Source: Cladosporium sp. IMV 00045 (Eukaryota > Ascomycota > Dothideomycetes > Cladosporiales > Cladosporiaceae). From it: a stretch of DNA of 64,000 nucleotides. The stretch lies in contig MSJI02000940.1 in the NCBI GenBank assembly GCA_001931905.2, positions 62,001 through 126,000 on the forward strand, read 5' to 3'. Positions 32,660 to 44,211 of the stretch are shown one piece after another (position 1 is the first letter of the stretch; every line of letters starts with the position of its first letter). Position numbers and translations under genes: made by a program. The notes under the pieces were generated by a model that made no database searches, had not been told where the DNA came from, and saw only the letters and a list, made by a program, of their open reading frames with translations.

Positions 32660-34860
32660 TCACAATACCTCCTCCCTCTCCTGGTGCCCCTCAACGCTAA
32701 CGAGGCTGATATCGTTCCAATCAAGCGAAGACGTCCCCAGCGCTGCTTCGAAAGCCTCTCGCTGCCATGCTGCTGTGTATTCGCTTGCTGAAAATAGAGG
32801 TGACGTTTTGTTGGGAATCGGGTGGGCTCTTGGTTCTCCTTCATCTTCTTCTTCGCTTTGATGGCGCCGTTTTCGAGGATTTGCACATGTGTTAGCCGGC
32901 TCGATGTGTTTGGGTGCGTTCGTCGATTGGAGGGGCCGTGGGTGGGTAGGTTGCGATGAGTGCAGTGCTTCATGGCCGACAGACCGAGTGCCTATCTCTG
33001 CGTACTCATTTACGAGATTCTTTGTCGCCGGTACGCGATTGCTGTTCTCTGTAAGCTCATCCGCAAGCTGTTCCGGCACAGGAGCGCGCTTCCCGCCACT
33101 TTCCCGTGCTCCGTCATTGCTGGTCTCACCACCATCGCGTTCAAGGTCAGCACCAAGAGGCCCATCATTCGAGTGAGTCACAGCCAGCCCTATATCTTTC
33201 ATCCGCCGAAACATCGCCTGATCGTGCGCGAACTTGCAGCTGGAATCGTAGAGGTGGCCGAACAAGAAGCTCATGGACTGCGAGGCTGACCAGTTGGCTT
33301 TTTCCACCGTGCAAGGCCAGATGTCTCTGGGCTTGAAAGCTTCGATCAGGTGGCAGAGCTCGGTGTATGACGAGTGGCGGGAGTAGGGGAAGGTCTTTGA
33401 TGCGTTAGTGAGGTTGGCCCGGTGGGGTTGAAGGGACTTTTGGAGGACTTACTATTCTTTTGGGCATGACACTGCTGCTGCGATGCTCTGATGAATTGGC
33501 AGGTTTTGTCTCGACGTCGAGCTCGTCCTCTTGCTCCTTGGAAGCCATCGCAACCAAAGCATCGACAAGACTGTCTATTGGCAGATTCTCCAGTGCCGTC
33601 AAGTTTTTCTTGTTGAGCCCTGATGCTTCCGAGAGCAAGACTGACGGGTCAAGCTTGATGGATGTCACCTGACTTCGAGCAGCCATATAGCCCAACATTT
33701 TCACCACGCTCTCGCGAAGCTGTGGCTTGTCTCGAAGCCTCATCGCACAAAGCGAAACGAGACTTTTCAGATCACTAATGTCTCCAACTTCGAGCTCGTG
33801 CTGCTGATCCAGGTCCCCTTTGCCGCCTCCAGCTCCTAGCTCGGCTATTTCTTCGCCCTCGTGCCGGGATATGATGGGCGTGATGCGTACGAAGTCTGAT
33901 TTCCAGGTCAGCAGTGACTTGAAGGCGTCCGATATACGACCACGAACCTTTGCTGAAAACCGCACAGCCAGTACCTTGTTCGCACGAGTGCAGTTGCGTA
34001 TGGCGCGTCGTCAAGCAGCCTTCTTTCGCGTGATTCCCACATTGATATCCGAACAAGCGAGCAGCTTCCGGGGCTCTAGGCTCATCGCCTGTCGCGAGCG
34101 CTCGGTAAAGCTTGAATCGGTAATCGTCCACGTGCACCTGGCAGTCGAGAAACCCACACAAGGCCAGCCAGACATCCTCGTAGCCGAATGTCCAGGTATC
34201 GAAGTAGAACACAGTGTCTTTGGGATACTTGGCGACTTTTTGCAACAGCTCCGAGGTGCCTTCGGCTTTGGATGGGAAGTGCTTGTACGGATTGTCTTTG
34301 GTGGCGAATGTGGTGTCGAGATATATACAATCCAGCTGCTTGAGCAGCTTCCTACCGCTATCATCGCACATATATGGAAGAAGAAGAGGATGACGCTTGA
34401 GAGCGTTCACCCACCAGAGCTCCGAGCGAATGTCACCAGTGTACAGAACCGCCTTGCCATCGCCTTCGATCAGGAACATGACCGATCCAACGCAGTGGTT
34501 GGCATCGAAGAGCGTAACTCGAATCGACTTCTCCGGAGCCAGATCAATCACCGTCGGCGTCTCCAGCGGTATCGTCTTGAGCAGTTTCTTCAAATGCCGG
34601 TACGTCTGCTGTCGCGTTTCCAAAATCCCCTTGGCAAAGTTCATACGGTGGGGATATTTCTCAAGGCGGAGAAGAATTTCTCTCGTTGCTGGAGAGCAGT
34701 AGATGAACGGCGATTTGCAGGACTCCAGGCCCTGGAGGTGATCGGAGTGCACATGGCTGAGAAAGTAGGCCAGTGGCGGCCTTGTGGACTCGTGGGAGAG
34801 GCGAAAGTGGTCGATGCGGATGTCTGGGAATTCTTTCACTTTGCCGTCGAATGTTGACAT
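32660..34860 (-). CDS. Artemis/SNM1-type metallo-beta-lactamase DNA repair nuclease
   Basis: Three exons (34860-33948, 33895-33453, 33394-32660) encode 696 aa. The introns are 52 and 58 nt. The second has a GTAAGT donor and CTAAC branch; the first has a GTTCGT donor and CTGAC branch. The N-terminus (MSTFDGKVKEFPDIRIDHFR) and immediate metal-binding motif HVHSDH (36-41) match Artemis better than Pso2/SNM1A, which carry a long extension. Further motifs are FDANHCVGSVMFLIEG, VLYTGDIRSE, TPIISRHEGEE and the DRMBL segment FPYSRHSSYTELCHLIEAFK with IWPCTV. The C-terminal 200 residues are disordered and charged, with a basic PRKRRHQSEEEDEGE patch that may serve nuclear import. Expected role: hairpin or end processing in non-homologous end joining or crosslink repair. 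Confidence 0.93.
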
Positions 34861-35419
34861 TCCTTGTTGTGAGCGCGCGATTGGCGCAGATTCGGACCCA
34901 TGCTCGATGTCGATGGGTTGATGGGTTGAGGTTGTTTCGAAGGCGACTGTTTCCTCGAGTAGTGAGAGAAGTCGCCGCAGCCGAAAGAAGACTAGTGCAT
35001 CACGTGAGTCTTGACTTCACTTCTTCCATTTTGCATCTTGAATATATGTGGTCGCTCATCCCATTTTTTCGTCTCATACAGCGCGAATTCTCTCGACAGT
35101 GGTCTCGCCATTGACGATTGACGCATTGAAGTCCTCCGACATACTTTTCGGTCTATCTTTCGTCCTGTCGGGCAAGTGACGGCCGACCTTGCAGCGAAAC
35201 AGCTGCCCCGCCGCCGAGGTGGGGACCAACAATGTCGCTCGCCGACTCTCGGTCTTTGACATGGAAGAGAGAAATGACGAAAGATAACGCATTCGCATAC
35301 CTGTAGACATGAGGGACCTTGACCATTTCTTACCTTCATAGTCACTATAGCCTCTCCTCTTCATTGTATCTTCACGTTGGACACCTAACCTTCACTCGAT
35401 CTTCAACTCTCTCATCAAG
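34861..35419. promoter_or_regulatory. Divergent intergenic promoter region
   Basis: 558 bases between the starts of the nuclease gene (minus) and the aldolase gene (plus), so it carries both promoters. No clear element is identified. Confidence 0.5.
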
Positions 35420-36501
35420 ATGTCCATCCCAATCCACAACACGAGCAGGGGCTCGCCCTCGTCTCCTCCTCCGGCGGGTATTTACGTTCCTGTCCCTACA
35501 TTTTTCGCCAAAGAAGGCACAGCAGCATACGACGAAGTCTCGCCACCTCTTGACCTTGAAGCACAATCAGAGCACTCGCTCTTCCTCGTGAAAGGCGGTA
35601 TCAAAGGCCTGGTCATTCTCGGCACCACGGGCGAGGCAGTTCACATCACAAACCAGGAGCGTAACGAGCTCATCAAAAGCCAGAGGAAGACTCTTGACGA
35701 TGCAGGATACAAGGATAGGCAGATCATTGCCGGCACGGCCACGCAGAACGTCGAGGAGACTTTGCAGCAGATCAAGGACAGCAAGGACGCCGGTGCCGAG
35801 TCGGTGCTGGTGTTGAGCCCTGGCTACTTCGCGTCTGCTGTCTCTCAGACTGGTATCCAGCGGTGGTTCGAGGCCGTGGCTGACAAGGCCGTTCTGCCCA
35901 TCATGATGTATGTTTGCTCCGTAGCATGGCTAAGCGGCGGAAGTACTAACGAATCATCAGCTACCACTACCCAGGCGTCACCAACAACCTGCACATTGCG
36001 CCCTCGACCTTCGAGAAGCTTGCCGCGCACCCCAACATTGTCGGCACCAAACTCTCGCACGGCATCATCGACGACCAGACGTTGATTGCCGCCTCGCCAA
36101 ACATCGACCACGAGCACTTCAGCGTCTTCACCGGTCTGGGTCAGAACTTGCTCCCAGTCCTCGCAATCGGCGGCGTTGCCGCCATTGACGGTCTGGCGGG
36201 CTGCTTCCCGCGCGTTGTTGTCCGTCTCTTCAAACTCTTCAACGACAGCCTCGCCAAGGGCATCACGAAGAAGGAAGTCCAGGAGATGCGCGACCTGCAG
36301 TTCAAGATTTGCGAGGGCGAGAAGCTCGTCGCACGCTGGGGTGTTGTCGGTCTGAAGGAGGCCGTTTCTCGCGTTTGGGGTATTGGTGGCAACAAGGGTG
36401 CCCGTCTGCCTATCGCTGGCGGTTTCGAGGAGGGTGACAAGGAGTGGGCTAAGTGGGAGAAGGTCTACCTGGGCCTCAAGCAGCTCGAGGAGAGCCTCTA
36501 G
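35420..36501 (+). CDS. DapA-family class I aldolase (LGA1/GaaC- or HOGA-like)
   Basis: Two exons (35420-35907, 35961-36501) around a 53-nt intron (GTATGT donor, CTAAC branch) encode 342 aa. This is the dihydrodipicolinate synthase/N-acetylneuraminate lyase fold: GIYVPVPTFF at strand 1, LGTTGEAVHIT (the GTTGE carboxylate-binding motif), active Tyr166 in IYHYPGVTNN, and the Schiff-base Lys193 in NIVGTKLSHG. Fungi do not use DHDPS for lysine, so a sugar-acid or oxo-acid aldolase is more likely. Candidates are L-threo-3-deoxy-hexulosonate aldolase of D-galacturonate breakdown or 4-hydroxy-2-oxoglutarate aldolase. The sequence alone does not decide between them. No mitochondrial presequence is obvious. 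Confidence 0.88.
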
Positions 36502-39500
36502 ATACCCGCTTTGTAACTTACGATCTGAAAAAGCCCTTAGCTAATCGCATCCGAATCGCAATGGTTGTCATCCCCCATCAAAAATGTCGATTCTTCCCTT
36601 ATCATATCGATTCTACGCGAGCAGGTCTCGGCAAACACGATGGAAAGTCCACCAATCCCAATTTCGCGCTTAAAAAGAACAACGCCTCCGAACGGCTCAT
36701 CACTTTCACGTGTTTACTCCCATGGACAAGCGAGAGCGAAATCTCGCCCGCGACTCCGCCAAAGCTCGCGAAATATAGCCTCGTCAGCCACGTACAGCCA
36801 GAAGGGCAAGAAACAATGCATGCAATCAGCCCTGACCGGATAATCCTTTGCGCAAATGGCTTCCAGAACCCAGACCCAGCAAGAGGAATTGCGAAGCGAG
36901 CCATGCCGGACATCCGCGATTTTTTTGCCATTCGGAGGCGGGCGTGCTCCGACGAGGAAAAAGGAACTCACCTGGCCAGCAGACCACGCATGCCACGGTG
37001 GTTGTATGTATAATATCTCTGCATTAAGGGCCGAAGCTCGCTTCGTGGGGCCGGCTGAAGGTGGGATTTACAGTAGTCTAGTGATGTCTGTGTGTTCTGG
37101 TCTTTCTCATAAGACACGGCTGGGAAGAGACCTGTGGCTTACACGGTTACACGTTTGTGCTGGTTGTTCGCGAAATTCTCCGCGGCTGATTCCTCATGTC
37201 GCGTCTTGCCCTGATGTTGATATCAGGGAAACCCTGGTTCTTTAGACTTTCGATTAGAGTTCGTGACTTGCATGAGGAGCAGATCATGTGCGGCTGAATT
37301 TGAGGTTCGCGATGGTACTACATATGCCTCGTATGCTCTCGCAAGTCGGCATGTTACGACGGGAGCGGGAAAGGCGATGATCACACTTGTGGCAGGAGTA
37401 GTGATGGTAGTGAAGGTAGTGTCAGCATATCATCACAGCAGTTGAGAGACCCTGAACTATATCCGGGGGGAGGGTATATCAAAGCATGAAGAAATGTCGA
37501 ATGTGGTGGCCGGCTCGCCGAAGGTGTTGCAAGGCAATGACTCGCAAATTCAATCGATCGCGTCACCCAACAACGCCCCGTCACCTCACGCCTGCCATTA
37601 TTGGCAAGTATGCTGACACGGAGGCTCGGAGGCTGACAAGACGAGCTACGGATTCGGCTACACCATTCAACGTTTCTTTATCTTTTGTTCGGTGCGTTTC
37701 TAGCCCATGGATCGAGCATGCTTTAGGGCTGGAAGGGCGCCCAGAGACATTCGTGGAAACATCCTCGCTAATGCCGTACTTTATCAACGGGACCTATAGC
37801 ACAGCACATGCTGCTGCAGGTGTGAGAGCGAAAAGAACAACTAGCGGAAGTCTTTCGCGATGCCAACGGCGTGAACCGCTGCGTGACCCGATGGCGTGCC
37901 GCTCATGGAGAGTGCTGGGCGTTAAGAGTGGGCCGTCCGGTCTTCAAGCTATGTGTGGAGTTGACGAGCGAGCCCATGGAGCGGACGTGCAACGAAGGAA
38001 GAGCCAAGACCTTCTGCAATGAGTCGTGCGAACACGATCCACACAGGCTGGAAGAGTCAAGTTTCCTGCGTTGATCATCAAGCGTTGCTGTGGTGTGATC
38101 TCGTTGCTGGCTCCGGAAGTAAGTAGACGACGACGGGTCTGCATGCCTGCCTTGTCGGTTAGTGACAGGTCACCACTGCTTCTCGCATACATATTCCAGA
38201 CATTTTCCGACCTGAAGGGCTGGCAGAGTCTGGTCTGTTCTCGTCCTCGTCTCGACAATAATCATCATCATCGTGACCATACTCCGAAGAACGGCCCTTC
38301 TGGCTTCTTCGTCGTGCCCACCCAACTATTGAAACATACGCCGACCCAAGCCGCTGTTTGCCCACACAAGTCATCCGCCCTGTCATGGTTTTATTCTTGC
38401 TAGCTTCTCACCCAATATCACACGCTGGCTATGCTTGAAGAGGGCTGTACACCACTTCCAGCCCCTACCACTGAGTCGTGCAACATTCGCTGTCAACGCC
38501 GACGAATCTGTACACACCTCTACACACTCACTCGGGTACGGTAGGTACATCGAGTCTTCAATACAGCTGAGACACGGCCCGAAGCAAAATCGAAGCAGAT
38601 GACAGGCATGAGTCCGATCTCTCCTCGATCCATCATTCATGGCCCTGCTGCCAGTCTGCCACACTCGCTGCACATAGCTGTGCCCTTGATTCTTCTCCAG
38701 CCTTTCATCGGCGCAGACATCCGGGGCCGTCCTGGCACGCCTGGCTGGCGCAAACGGCGATGCAGTGGATATGATGGCTGGCTGCTGCTGCGAATTGCTA
38801 GTCAGAGGTAGGTGGCATGTACCGCTTTCGTAGAGACGGTTTTTTGAACTTCAGGCCGTGCCTCTCGAAGTTTGAAGTGCAGGTGCAAAGCGCCACGTTC
38901 TTCATGTCGGAAGTCTGCTGAAGAGCACAAGCACACCTCATTTGTATTGATTTGATCGGTTAGCGTCGTCCTCGGCGCTCTTCATGGAAATTGTCATGCA
39001 CTTTTGTCTCCGACTTCTCGTCGCCAACCAATAGGTCAATAGCAAAGAAGTTCCAAGTCTGCATAACTCCAGACGGCACACTTGCGTGTTTCTGTACGAT
39101 TAGCAAATTACGCGGAAGAATTATGGACATGACCAACCGGAACGCAACAGAAGCCCCTTCTCCGCGAGCCCTCTCTGCCCGGGCAAGTGTCCATAACGCG
39201 TGTGAGGCGTGCAGCCCCAAGCTGCGTGCGTGCTGACGGGTGGTGTTGCGCCATCTGCTCTGCATGCACATGCTTCGACTTACCTCCTCGCCGACTCGCG
39301 ATTGGACACAAGTCGCAAAGGTACAGTACCCAGGGACAAATGAATTATCGAATCGGACGCACGCTGCTCGAGGTAACAAACCCGACGCAGGCAGGCGAAC
39401 CGGTCCTTTCGGCAAAAGAATAAAGATCGTGGCTGTATTGGTGGCGGCGCGGCCGCGCGGTGAGGGCAAGGCGAGGAAAAGGCCATTGATTGCGACGCGG

Positions 39501-40757
39501 GAAACGGATATATCACCACACCCTTTCGTTTTTCCCCATGGCCTTCCTGTCCGATTTCCCACTTACCCACGCGAAAGGCGAGGAAAACGAGGCGTCTCGT
39601 CTACCTGCATCGGCAAACGAGAGACATGTGCCGCTGCCGCGGGCTGCGCGAGCACGCACGCACGCACGCACGTTGGATGCAGCAGGTGTGTGTGGTGGTA
39701 CGTCGCCTCCCCCCTCCTCCTCCATCATCTTTCCATGTGGCAGGGCGCGCGCCCGGCCGGCAGCGAGCAGGATTTCTCTAGTCACATCGCATCACGGCGA
39801 GGAGTATGACGGGCGCCGCACCTCGCTTTCGTGCAGGGTGCATGTGCATGCATGCTTTCGTGACGGACAGACAGACAGACAGGAGGGAGGGGTTGCGGTT
39901 GGAGGATTGGAAGAGGAGGGGCGAGAACAGAAGGAGAGGTACCGCCCGGGGTGACACTGCAGGATGCGCCTAATCGAGACGCTTGAAGGAATCGGGCGAA
40001 TGCATTTATAGTAGTTTTACAGTGCATTGCAGGGCGTGGGATTGGATGGTGATTGGAGGTGAAATTTTTTTGAGAGCTCTGTCTCCCTGGCATGTGAAAT
40101 TCTCACTGTGGAAATCTGTTTGTTGTGTTGTTCTGGTAGTTGGTGAAGATGTGTGTGAATTCGAGCAGTTTGAAGTTCGGTGTTGAAGATATTAGGTCTA
40201 CAAGTACAACGAGATGTAGGCGATTGGGGGGTTTTGCAGTCGAAGAAACAGCAGAAGAAAAGGAAAACAAACCCGACCCGGAAAAGAAACATGTTGCGCC
40301 ATTTCCTTGAGTTCCAAAAAAACAACAAACCCACTAGAAAGTGATCGCTCCCTTTTGTCTTTTTGTTGCCTTCCCTTTCTCTCCAATCAGCCCATAAACA
40401 AAACGCTTTCCCAACTTTTTCACCCAGCCGGAAGAAAGACGCCGAAACGAGCGAAGCCAGGTGGTCGCTCACATCAAGTTGTCCCATAGGACCGTAGATT
40501 TTCTGACTTTGTTTTTTCTGGTTTCTTTTTTCACCTTTTCTCTCAATTTTTCATGTCCAGAAAGAAAACGCTCTTTAGTGCACATAGAGGCGAGTGGGCG
40601 ATGGACCGCCCAATTCAAACCCTCCTTTCCCTCCCTTTCCCGCCTCCCTCACAAATCTAAACATCTATGTGCATTTTGCGCATGCAGGAAAATAAGAAGT
40701 AACGACGCCAGGGTATCGAATGCGCGCGGTGTGTAGCAAGTTGGACAAACAGGTCAT
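36502..40757. other. 4.3 kb region without a convincing gene
   Basis: Scanned on both strands. The longest frames (37486-38022 +, 38960-39562 -) have improbable Arg/Cys/His-rich composition and no domain. Simple repeats include (CACG)n at about 39652-39672 and (GACA)n at about 39864-39881. Composition is normal, not RIP-like. It holds the aldolase 3' end and the 3' end of the glycosyltransferase. Confidence 0.55.
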
Positions 40758-42469
40758 TCAGTCGTTAAAGCGGGTCGTAAGGGGCAAGCGCGAGTGCTTG
40801 TGAGATTCGTAAGCGGGCAAGAATTCTTGCTTGAGGAGGAGCTCGTCGGTGAACTCGAACGTCTCGGACTTGCGGCCGTCGGGCTCGGGTGTGCCGTAGC
40901 GTGGCAGGCGGATCATACGGACGCGGTTGTCGGTGTCGGCGCCGTCTCTGCTTCCCCAGGTGGTCTAGTGGGTATTTGTCAGTGAATCTGTCATGATGGG
41001 CGTGGCTGACGAGATCGGTACTTACCGCGTTGAGTGTCAGAAGACCCCAAAACTTGATCAGGCCGTGGAAGTATCCAAATGCGATGTAGATTGGGATAAA
41101 CACGACATCGGCCGGGTACCGGAAAAAGTGACCCCAGAGCTTGACGGTTTTGCTGAAAACAAATGTCCATATCGCGAGGCCGATGAGGAGACTGTGTCTT
41201 TGGTCGACCGGCCACGATTCGGACGCTTTGTGCCAGGAGTAGAAAATGAAGCAGTCGTAGGGAAATGCCCAGGCGGTGACGGTCGTTTGAAGTACAGAGT
41301 ACGTGCTCCATGGCTGAGTCCTGTGGTGGCGATTAATATCTGAGTAAGATTTGATAATTCTCACGAACAGTGCATGCTTACCACCAGTAATGACGCTCAA
41401 CAAACATGCTGGTGAGATTGCTGCGCCAATTGCTGCGGACCCATCGGAGACATTGGCTCAAATATTTGGGACCGTCCTCAAGCGTGGTCTGGACTTCGGC
41501 TTCCTTGTGATACTGCATTCCGATTTTCCAATCGTGTGCGTAAAGCCAGCGCGTGATGAAGTTATCGTCGTCGGCGTTGAGCTGGCAAGTCCGCCACTCT
41601 TCGTGGGTGAATCCGTAGGTGAAAGCTTCGTCTTGCAGGATGCTACTGCGGTAAGCGGCGCTACGTCCAGACAAGCAGGGAAGACCCCCATCGATGTGCA
41701 GACATGCGGAGCAGTCGAAGTTTCGGCGTTCGAGATATGCGGCACCAAGGAAATTCCAGACGCTGACACTCTCCCCTCGTTGCAGTCTCTGCGAGGTGCA
41801 AACACCGCCCATCTTGGGATCTTCAAAGGGTGCCAGCATCCACTGCAACACCTTGGTTGGCCAGATGACATCGTCGTCGACAAAGATGGTGATTTTGGTG
41901 GTGACTTCGGGAATGGCTCTGCACATCTGTCGACGCTTGTTCGCCTCCCTGATGCTCAAGACCCGCAACTTTTTAGCGTTGATCTTGTGTGCGATTTTGG
42001 TGAGTGCCTCGACGTTGGAGTCGATGGTGACGAGGATCATCTCGTAAGGCTCGGACTGCAGACATGTTTTGATGGTGCGGTCGAGTTCCTCGCCCCCGGA
42101 GGAGATGGTGGGTAGGATGATGGTGACATCTTGTGAGGTGTAGGTTGGGGATTCCGGTACAGGTACTGGTCGGTATGTCCAGTGGGAAATGCAGTTCACT
42201 ATTAATCGCACATATCGAAACAACCTGCGGAGGGAGAGAGCGAGTTAGAAGGCATTGTACGACGGCGAAGATTTGACAAGAGGATGGTGACACGAGGGCG
42301 TCTGCCGTGACTGAGTTGACGTGCAGACATGCAGACGTGCAGACAGGCCGATTGGCAGGGCCGGGGAAGATGCATGGGTGAGGTGGTGAGGTGGTGAGGG
42401 AGCGATGAGGTCGACGGTGAGCAGAACAACTTACCACGCAAAGACGGCGATAACAAGCCAGGAAACCAT
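40758..42469 (-). CDS. Membrane glycosyltransferase family 2, Cps1/hyaluronan-synthase-like
   Basis: Four exons (42469-42435, 42224-41382, 41320-41026, 40964-40758) encode 459 aa. The first intron is 210 nt; the others are 61 nt. The tiny first exon supplies MVSWLVIAVFA, completing an N-terminal membrane helix (about 3-25). The GT-A core has TIILPT (46-51), FVDDDVIW (VDDD at 127-130), ACLHIDGGLPCLSGRSAAYR (185-204), NADDDNF (228-234) and the processive-synthase motif QCLRWVRSNWRS (269-280). Several membrane helices follow (about 300-390), then a hydrophilic tail. It therefore looks like a plasma-membrane or ER polysaccharide synthase using a UDP-sugar. It is shorter than chitin synthases. Relation to Cryptococcus Cps1 is by architecture; the product is unknown. 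Confidence 0.92.
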
Positions 42470-43118
42470 GCTGAACACGTGCAAACGAGAGGAGTGGCGA
42501 GCGCAGATGTCTAGTACATAGACGTCTGCGGCGACGGAGTGTAGGAAAGGGGAACGATCAGAGGCAGGCCAAACGGGAATATAAGCGTTAGGCACATTGC
42601 AGTCCTCGGTTGTTCATGCAACGCTTGCCTTTCGGGATCCGCATGTGCTGCTTGTTTCATCTAGCACGGTTTTTGGGCGTGCATAGCTCGGGTTCAGTAG
42701 TCGAGTAGTATGAGATCACTGCTGCTCCTCACTGCTGCTATGCCAGCGCTCGAGGCTCTGCTAGACTGTGCTGTGTTGGGTAAAGGGCGATTGGAGCGAG
42801 AGAGGGAGCCACTACTGCCTGCTGAGAGCCCCAGTCAGAGAGAGGTTAGTGAGGGATTTGGATTGAGGCGCGCGCGTGAAGGGTTCGGTCCACGGTCCAC
42901 AATCCACGCGGTTAGCTTAGTAGGAGGCAGGAGGGTAAGGTAGTCCACTCTTCCCTTCCTCTCTGCCTCTCTTTCTTCATCATTGCTGGTCCGGGTGGGA
43001 CTCTGAACTTGGAGGTGCAGCTTGGCCGGGGCGATATGTGGCGGTTGACGGCGGCGGCGGAGGCGGCGGCGGCGAACGGACTGGCTGGCACTGGCTGGCC
43101 TGTGTTCAATCAATCACT

Positions 43119-43240
43119 CACCACACACACGCACACACACACACACACAACCACACACCACACCCAACCAACCACACGCACACACACGCACATTATTCAC
43201 ACCCACACCCACACTCGAGCAAACGTGCACACACACATGC
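43119..43240. repeat. (CA)n-rich array
   Basis: About 120 bases of imperfect ACAC, CCACAC and CACGCA units. Confidence 0.85.
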
Positions 43241-44171
43241 GCAAGCCGCCTGCAGAAAGCAGAAGAAGCTATGGCTGGCGCGCCCCCTCATCCCGCTCTC
43301 TTGACGACTTGTCCTGTCAGTAGTAATGTACATGCTAAAACCCATAGTGCATAGCGCATATCGTAGCGGCACTCTTAGTCCCCGAGCTAGCCCTCTGCCT
43401 GAGTTTGGATGTGTCGAGTGTCGTACAGTAGCAGCCGTCCACTAACTTATTAGTCCTTGTCGCGTGAGAGAGTGATGAGAGCTCGCGAGCCCTGGCCCGG
43501 CATGGGGCCCATGATGAGGCAAAGAGAGTCGAGTGGCCTGTGAGTGTGCATAGCGATGTTCATCATAACAATAACGAGACCACACCAGGACGTGACATCC
43601 TTTCCCTGATGAGCCTCTTCCAAGACCTCACAATCATAGCATAGGCATGTCTCACTTCTACCAACAGACCCTTCCCCCACCCGTCTCGTTAAATTCACTT
43701 ACTTCGCAAGCTATCGCCAACTCTCCCGACCAACGGCACCTGCCTGTCTGTTATTGCTACTATTACTACTCTACCTCGCGCGCGCGAGGCCTAGCGCTCT
43801 CCACCCACCACACACGACCTCCGGTGCACTGACAGCTCTGGCCCACGTTTGCTACGCACTCTCGGCCTGGGCGGAACAATATACGGGCAGAATGGCCGGC
43901 GCCATGCTCGGCGCTTGCGCCCGTCGGCTCAGGGTCCTCCTCCAAGAGTGTATGTGTGCTGATAGAAAAAGTATGTACTGTAGGCTTGTATCTCTCTGAA
44001 GGTATGTAGGTAGGTGGGAGGTAGGCGTATACAAATGTACATACACCTTACATGTACCTTTCTCTCACTCATCGCCGGGGTGCTTCTGATGATGACGATG
44101 CTCTCATCTCCGACATTCATTACATGTACTACTTCCTACCCAACCAACACAACACTCCCAATGCGAATGCC

Positions 44172-44211
44172 TCTCTCACTCTCACTCTCACTCTCGCTCA
44201 CTCTCACTCTC
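44172..44211. repeat. (CTCACT)n microsatellite
   Basis: Imperfect CTCACT/CTCTCA repeats within the gene desert. Confidence 0.85.

Noticed and set aside
33820..34857. 345-aa open frame on the plus strand
   Set aside because: Antisense to the Artemis-like first exon, which has clear metallo-beta-lactamase motifs.
38960..39562. 200-aa open frame on the minus strand
   Set aside because: No domain, mixed unlikely composition, no conserved-looking segment.
41351..42115. 254-aa open frame on the plus strand
   Set aside because: Antisense to the GT2 catalytic exon.
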